Shown here piece after piece: positions 60,283-64,000 of a stretch of DNA of 64,000 bases. The notes below the pieces were generated by a model. It was not told the DNA's origin and searched no databases. It saw only the letters and a list, made by a program, of their open reading frames with translations. This stretch comes from Burkholderiaceae bacterium (GTDB taxonomy: Bacteria; Pseudomonadota; Gammaproteobacteria; Burkholderiales; Burkholderiaceae_C): contig JAMLIT010000008.1 of assembly GCA_023954035.1 (NCBI GenBank), forward strand, positions 26,506-90,505, given 5' to 3'. Position 1 is the stretch's first letter, and the number at the start of each line of letters is the position of its first letter. The translations under genes were made by a program, and so were the position numbers.

Positions 60283-60891
60283 CTAGTCGCGCAAAGGCCG
60301 TTGCGCCGTCTTGGGCCGAAACGCCTTGCACACCGCCTCGCGCGTCTCCAGGTACGGTCCACCAATCAGGTCGATGCAGTACGGCACGGCGGCAAAAATG
60401 CCGGCGGCCAGCAGGCTGCCATCGGCGGCGCGGGCGCCTTCCAGGGTTTCGGCAATGGCCTTGGGCTGGCCGGGCAGGTTGATGATCAGGCTCTGGCTGC
60501 GAACCACCGCCACCTGGCGCGAGAGGATGGCCGTGGGCACAAAGCGCAGGCTGATGCTGCGCATCTGCTCGCCAAAGCCCGGCATCTCCTTGTGCGCGAT
60601 GGCCAGCGTCGCCTCGGGCGTCACGTCGCGCGGCGCGGGGCCGGTGCCGCCGGTGGTCAGCACCAGGCTGCAGCCGGCGTCCACCAGAGCCACCAGGGTG
60701 TCGCTGATGGTCTGCTGCTCGTCGGCAATCAGGCGCGGCACAAACTCGATGGGGTTGTGCAATGCGCGCACCAGCCAGTCTTGCAGCGCCGGCAGGCCCT
60801 TGTCTTCGTACACGCCGCTGCTGGCGCGGTCGCTGATGGAAACGATGCCGATCTTCACCGGCTCGGGTGGGGGCAGGGCGGGGTCAGTCAT
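60283..60891 (-). CDS. mogA: Molybdopterin adenylyltransferase
   Basis: A 202-residue MogA/MoeA-fold enzyme that adenylylates molybdopterin in molybdenum cofactor synthesis. Motifs: IGIVSISDRASSGVYEDKG, LVLTTGGTGPAPRDVTPEAT and LINLPGQPKAIAETL. ATG 60891 (MTDPALPPPEPV) overlaps the end of darP by 8 bp; the longer frame to 61017 lies inside darP. Other molybdenum cofactor genes are not in the window. Confidence 0.94.
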   Translation of the reverse strand: MTDPALPPPEPVKIGIVSISDRASSGVYEDKGLPALQDWLVRALHNPIEFVPRLIADEQQTISDTLVALVDAGCSLVLTTGGTGPAPRDVTPEATLAIAHKEMPGFGEQMRSISLRFVPTAILSRQVAVVRSQSLIINLPGQPKAIAETLEGARAADGSLLAAGIFAAVPYCIDLIGGPYLETREAVCKAFRPKTAQRPLRD

Positions 60892-61552
60892 TGGGCTCGT
60901 CTTCGTCGGGGGCTTCGTCGCCGGCATGGTCCGTGCCGCCAAGTTGGGCGCGCACCAGCGCAAACAGCTCGCGGTAGGCGCGGCCCTTGCGCGGCGCAAC
61001 GCCGGTGGACTCGGCAACTTTGGCGTCGTGGGCGCTCTGCGCGTCTTTGCGTGCCTGGCGGATCAGTGCGCGCAGTTGCTGGATGTCGGTGTCGGGATGC
61101 TGGGCAATCCACTCGGCCTGCGCGGCGTCTTCGGCGATCAGGCGGTCGCGCCACTGCTCGGCCTGGTGCAGCGCCATCTTCTCTTGGGCCGAGCCGCTGT
61201 GCTGCACGTCGAGTGCGGCGCGGGCGGCCTCCACGGTGGCCTCGTCAAGCTTGCGCATGAGCTTGCCGACAAACTGCATCTGCCGGCGCTTGCCCTCGAA
61301 ATTGGTGATGCGCCGCGCCTCCTGCAGGGCGTCTTGCAGCTTGTCGGGCAGTTGCAGGCCGGCGAGCAGGTCGGCGCGCAGCGTGAGCAATTCTTTGCCC
61401 AGATCTTGCAGGGCATCGCTCTCGCGCTTGAGATCGGTGCGGCTCGCATCGGGCGTGCCTTTGAGCTCGGCTTTGAGTTCGACGTCGAGTTCGCTGCCTT
61501 CGGCAACGAACTGGCCGCGCACGTAGTAGCCTTTTTTGGGTTTGCGTGACAT
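60884..61552 (-). CDS. darP: Ribosome biogenesis factor DarP (YjgA family)
   Basis: A 222-residue alpha-helical protein of the DUF615/YjgA family that associates with the late 50S subunit. N-terminal MSRKPKKGYYVRGQFVAEG; helical blocks RRITNFEGKRRQMQFVGKLM and LRALIRQARKDAQ; an acidic tail (DEAPDEDEPND). Start ATG 61552. It overlaps mogA by 8 bp and is divergent from pmbA; the darP-pmbA divergent pair is conserved in many proteobacteria. Confidence 0.95.
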   Translation of the reverse strand: MSRKPKKGYYVRGQFVAEGSELDVELKAELKGTPDASRTDLKRESDALQDLGKELLTLRADLLAGLQLPDKLQDALQEARRITNFEGKRRQMQFVGKLMRKLDEATVEAARAALDVQHSGSAQEKMALHQAEQWRDRLIAEDAAQAEWIAQHPDTDIQQLRALIRQARKDAQSAHDAKVAESTGVAPRKGRAYRELFALVRAQLGGTDHAGDEAPDEDEPND

Positions 61553-61626
61553 GTGGAAATCCGGGGGGTGGGCGGCCCGTGCTGTGGCCCGTGGGTGCGG
61601 TGGCGGCAAGTATCATAGCCCTCGCC

Positions 61627-63015
61627 ATGAACCCAAAAGAACCCTCCGCCGACACCGGCTTCAGCTATTCCCGTTCTTTTTTCGAGGAGCTGGTCGATCA
61701 GGCGCTGGCGCATGCCAAAAAGCTCGGCGCCACCGACGCCGCAGCCGAAGCCTCCGAAGGCAGCGGCCTGTCGGTGGGCGTGCGCAAGGGCGAGCTGGAG
61801 ACCGTGGAGCGCAACCGCGACAAATCGCTGGGCGTCACGGTCTACGTCGGCCAGCGGCGCGGCAATGCGAGCACGTCGGACTTTTCGCGCGCCGCCATCG
61901 AGCAAACCGTGCAAGCGGCCTACGACATTGCCCGCTTCACCGCAGCCGACCCCATGGCCGGCCTGCCCGACGAAGCCGACATCGCCCCGCCCGAGACGCA
62001 CCGCACCGATCTGGAGCTGTTCCACCCCTGGGCCTTGACGAGCGAGGAAGCGGCGCGCATTGCACTGGAATGCGAGGCGGCTGCCTTCGCCACCAGCCGG
62101 CGCATCACCAACAGCGAAGGCGCCGGCGTATCGGCGCAGCAAAGCCATTTCTTCACCGCCCACACGCGCGGCTTTCGCGGCGGCTACGCCACCTCGCGCC
62201 ACAGCCTTTCCTGCGCGCCCATTGCCAAGAGCCCCGGCAAGCGCGGCGACATGCAGCGCGACGCCTGGTACACCTCCATGCGCGACCCGCAGGAGCTCGC
62301 TGCGCCCGCAGCCGTGGGCCGCTACGCCGCCGAACGCGCCCTCTCACGCCTGGGCAGCCGCAAGATGCCCACCACCGAATGCCCGGTGCTCTTTGAGTCC
62401 ACCCTGGCCGCTGGTCTGCTCGGCGCCTTTGTGCAGGCCGTCAGTGGCGGCGCGCTGTACCGCAAGAGCAGCTTTTTGCTCGACGCGCTGGGCAAGCAGG
62501 TGCTGCCGAAGCACATCGATCTGCTCGAAGACCCCTTTGTCCGGCGCGGCAAGGGCAGCTCGCCCTTTGACGAAGAGGGCGTGCGCGTGCAGCCCCGCAA
62601 GGTGGTGGACGCCGGGCGCGTGCAGGGCTACTTCCTCAGCAGCTATTCGGCGCGCAAGCTCGGCATGAAGACCACCGGCAACGCAGGCGGCTCGCACAAC
62701 CTGGTGCTCACGTCCCGCCGCACCAAGAAAGACGACGACCTGGCCGCCATGCTGCAAAAGCTGGGTACGGGCCTATTCGTCGTCGAACTCATGGGCCAGG
62801 GCGTGAACTACGTGACGGGCGACTACTCGCGCGGCGCCAGCGGTTTCTGGGTGGAGAACGGCGAAATCGCCTTTCCGGTGCACGAGATTACCATCGCCGG
62901 CAACATGCGCGACATGCTCAAGGGTATCGAAGCCGTGGGCGCGGATGTCTACAACTACGGCGCCAAGACGGTGGGCTCGGTGCTGGTGAATCGGATGAAG
63001 GTGGCGGGGAGCTGA
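61627..63015 (+). CDS. pmbA: Metalloprotease PmbA/TldE
   Basis: 462 residues. It partners TldD in processing peptides such as microcin B17 and in antitoxin turnover. Family segments: VRKGELETVERNRDKSLGVT, SRRITNSEGAGVSAQQSH, FESTLAAGLLGAFVQAVSGG, LLEDPFVRRGKGSSPFDEEG and FPVHEITIAGNMRDMLKGIE. TldE lacks the metal-binding HExxxH of TldD, and none is seen here. Starts at ATG 61627. tldD itself is not in the window. Confidence 0.95.
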   Translation: MNPKEPSADTGFSYSRSFFEELVDQALAHAKKLGATDAAAEASEGSGLSVGVRKGELETVERNRDKSLGVTVYVGQRRGNASTSDFSRAAIEQTVQAAYDIARFTAADPMAGLPDEADIAPPETHRTDLELFHPWALTSEEAARIALECEAAAFATSRRITNSEGAGVSAQQSHFFTAHTRGFRGGYATSRHSLSCAPIAKSPGKRGDMQRDAWYTSMRDPQELAAPAAVGRYAAERALSRLGSRKMPTTECPVLFESTLAAGLLGAFVQAVSGGALYRKSSFLLDALGKQVLPKHIDLLEDPFVRRGKGSSPFDEEGVRVQPRKVVDAGRVQGYFLSSYSARKLGMKTTGNAGGSHNLVLTSRRTKKDDDLAAMLQKLGTGLFVVELMGQGVNYVTGDYSRGASGFWVENGEIAFPVHEITIAGNMRDMLKGIEAVGADVYNYGAKTVGSVLVNRMKVAGS

Positions 63016-63020
63016 GGGCG

Positions 63021-63656
63021 ATGGCACAGCAGCGTGTCTGCCTGCGCGAACCCATTGCGGACATCGTGCAGGCCGCTGCGCTCCTCGATCATGCCGTGAC
63101 CGCTCACTTGCTCGGCCGTACTGACGAAGCTGAGCATTTGATCAGCCAGGCCGACATGCCGAAAGTCTGGGAATGGACGGAATCCATCCTGGGGAAAAAT
63201 AGTCCCCATGCGATACCCGATGGTTCTTGTCGTGAACCCAGTCTCCCCCTTGCGCTGCGGACGCCTGCGCGCATGCCGAGCATGCAGGAAAAGTCCTGGC
63301 TCCATGCGCGGGATGGCTACCACTGCCGGTTCTGCGGTATTCCCGTTATTCGCTCCGAAATTCGCGAAAAAATCCGCCGCGTCTATCCCGGTGCCGTGCG
63401 CTGGGGCAAGCGCAACGCGGAACGGCACGCGGCGTTCTTTGCTCTGTGGGTGCAGTACGATCATTTGCTGCCGCATGCCAAGGGCGGCGGCAATGAGCTC
63501 TCGAACCTGGTCGTTACCTGTGCCGCCTGCAACTATGGGCGTGGCGGTTACACGCTGGAGAAGATGGGTCTTTGCAATCCGCTGGACAGGCCCCCGATCC
63601 AGTCGCCATGGGATGGGCTAGAGCGTTTTGATCGGGCAACTCGGCGATTGGGGTAA
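63021..63656 (+). CDS. HNH endonuclease
   Basis: A 211-residue protein with a C-terminal HNH nuclease: the Cys pair C102/C105 (CRFC), a His in the catalytic stretch YDHLLPHAKGGGNELSNLVV (H148, H152), and a second Cys pair C167/C170 (CAAC). The first 80 residues resemble no known domain (IVQAAALLDHAVTAHLLGRT looks helical). It is 5 bp after pmbA and on the same strand. Its role (restriction, repair or mobile) is undetermined. Ends at the dispersed repeat. Confidence 0.85.
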   Translation: MAQQRVCLREPIADIVQAAALLDHAVTAHLLGRTDEAEHLISQADMPKVWEWTESILGKNSPHAIPDGSCREPSLPLALRTPARMPSMQEKSWLHARDGYHCRFCGIPVIRSEIREKIRRVYPGAVRWGKRNAERHAAFFALWVQYDHLLPHAKGGGNELSNLVVTCAACNYGRGGYTLEKMGLCNPLDRPPIQSPWDGLERFDRATRRLG

Positions 63657-63711
63657 AAATTCCATCCAACGCATCAGGGATATGCGTTGGTAGCTCTCAA
63701 ATAAAGAGCTC
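63655..63711 (-). repeat. Dispersed palindromic repeat, copy 8 (variant)
   Basis: ccaacgcat and atgcgttgg form a perfect 9-bp stem around 63665-63689, followed by agctct-N-agagct. On the minus strand it reads gagagctaccaacgc, the same framework as the other copies but with the AGCGCTAG arms changed to CAACGC/GCGTTG. It lies between the HNH gene and the convergent dehydrogenase gene, where it could act as a bidirectional terminator. Confidence 0.6.
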
Positions 63712-63712
63712 A

Positions 63713-64000
63713 TTACCGAATCAACGCGGCTATCGCTTCCCCCACCTGCGTCGTATTCGCCGTCCCGCCCAAATCCGGCGTGCGCGGTCCGTTTTTGATG
63801 ACTTCTTCCATCGCCGCCACGATGGCGTCGTGCGCGGCGCGCCCGGCGCCCTGGCCGTGGGTCAGAAAATCGAGCATCAGCGCGCCCGACCAGATCATGG
63901 CGATGGGGTTGGCGATGTTCTGGCCGTAGATGTCGGGCGCCGAGCCGTGCACGGGCTCGAACAGGCTGGGGAACAGGCGCTCGGGGTTGAGGTTGGCGGA
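63713..64000 (-). CDS. Tartrate dehydrogenase / 3-isopropylmalate dehydrogenase-like protein, C-terminal part
   Basis: The last 95 residues of a beta-decarboxylating dehydrogenase; the N-terminal part is outside the window. Visible: FEPVHGSAPDIYGQNIANPI (the conserved substrate/NAD loop), AMIWSGALMLDFLTHGQGAG, and the end TPDLGGTANTTQVGEAIAAL. The WSGALMLDF block fits the tartrate dehydrogenase/decarboxylase branch better than LeuB, but this cannot be proved from the fragment. Confidence 0.85.
   Translation of the reverse strand, partial: SANLNPERLFPSLFEPVHGSAPDIYGQNIANPIAMIWSGALMLDFLTHGQGAGRAAHDAIVAAMEEVIKNGPRTPDLGGTANTTQVGEAIAALIR

Overview
The window is GC-rich, densely packed bacterial chromosome. 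It most likely comes from a betaproteobacterium of the Burkholderiales, family Comamonadaceae (Acidovorax/Hydrogenophaga-like). This is inferred from the hemC-hemD-hemX-hemY block divergent from ppc, the Bug/TctC binding proteins, FlhDC, the IPTL-CTERM/exosortase H pair, and a dispersed AGCGCTAG-type palindromic repeat. No rRNA, tRNA, CRISPR array, insertion sequence or replication origin was recognised.

Region 1 (1-7.5 kb): the 5' part of valS, then a four-gene minus-strand operon (BASS-type transporter, NAD-dependent epimerase, periplasmic beta-propeller with a CXXCH haem motif, MFS transporter). An AraC-type regulator is divergent from it; a YceI protein follows. Region 2 (7.5-14.8 kb): haem biosynthesis genes hemC, hemD, hemX, hemY, divergent from ppc. 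Region 3 (14.9-23 kb): an accessory stretch with two intact IPTL-CTERM surface proteins, two decayed relatives, a 58-bp direct repeat, exosortase H and its membrane partner. Among them lie an AI-2E-type permease, a Spherulin-4 lipoprotein and a FlgO-like lipoprotein pair. Region 4 (23-30.7 kb): flhDC, an alpha/beta hydrolase, an Anbu-type proteasome homologue, and pgi-zwf-gnd.

Region 5 (30.7-44.7 kb): a decayed DNA methyltransferase tail, then a catabolic island. It holds tctBA divergent from an alternating array of three tctC paralogues and two almost identical enoyl-CoA hydratase genes, an SDR, and an opposing operon (thiolase, PaaK-like acyl-CoA ligase, small protein, nitronate monooxygenase) with a LysR regulator. 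Together these suggest uptake of a carboxylate, CoA activation and beta-oxidation-like cleavage; the substrate cannot be read from the sequence.

Region 6 (44.9-56.3 kb): mutS, divergent from a c-di-GMP signalling operon made of a GGDEF-EAL protein, a 1645-residue hybrid histidine kinase with twelve perfect 9-bp repeats between its receiver domains, and an HD-GYP response regulator. Region 7 (56.3-64 kb): suhB, trmJ, cysE, a zinc-ribbon protein with a Card1/Can2-like nuclease domain, mogA, darP, pmbA/tldE, an HNH endonuclease and the 3' end of a tartrate/isopropylmalate dehydrogenase gene.

The most unusual features are the dispersed repeat family, which sits in frame inside hemD, mutS and probably trmJ; the 9-bp minisatellite in the hybrid kinase; the tctC/enoyl-CoA hydratase array with signs of gene conversion; and the zinc-ribbon nuclease.
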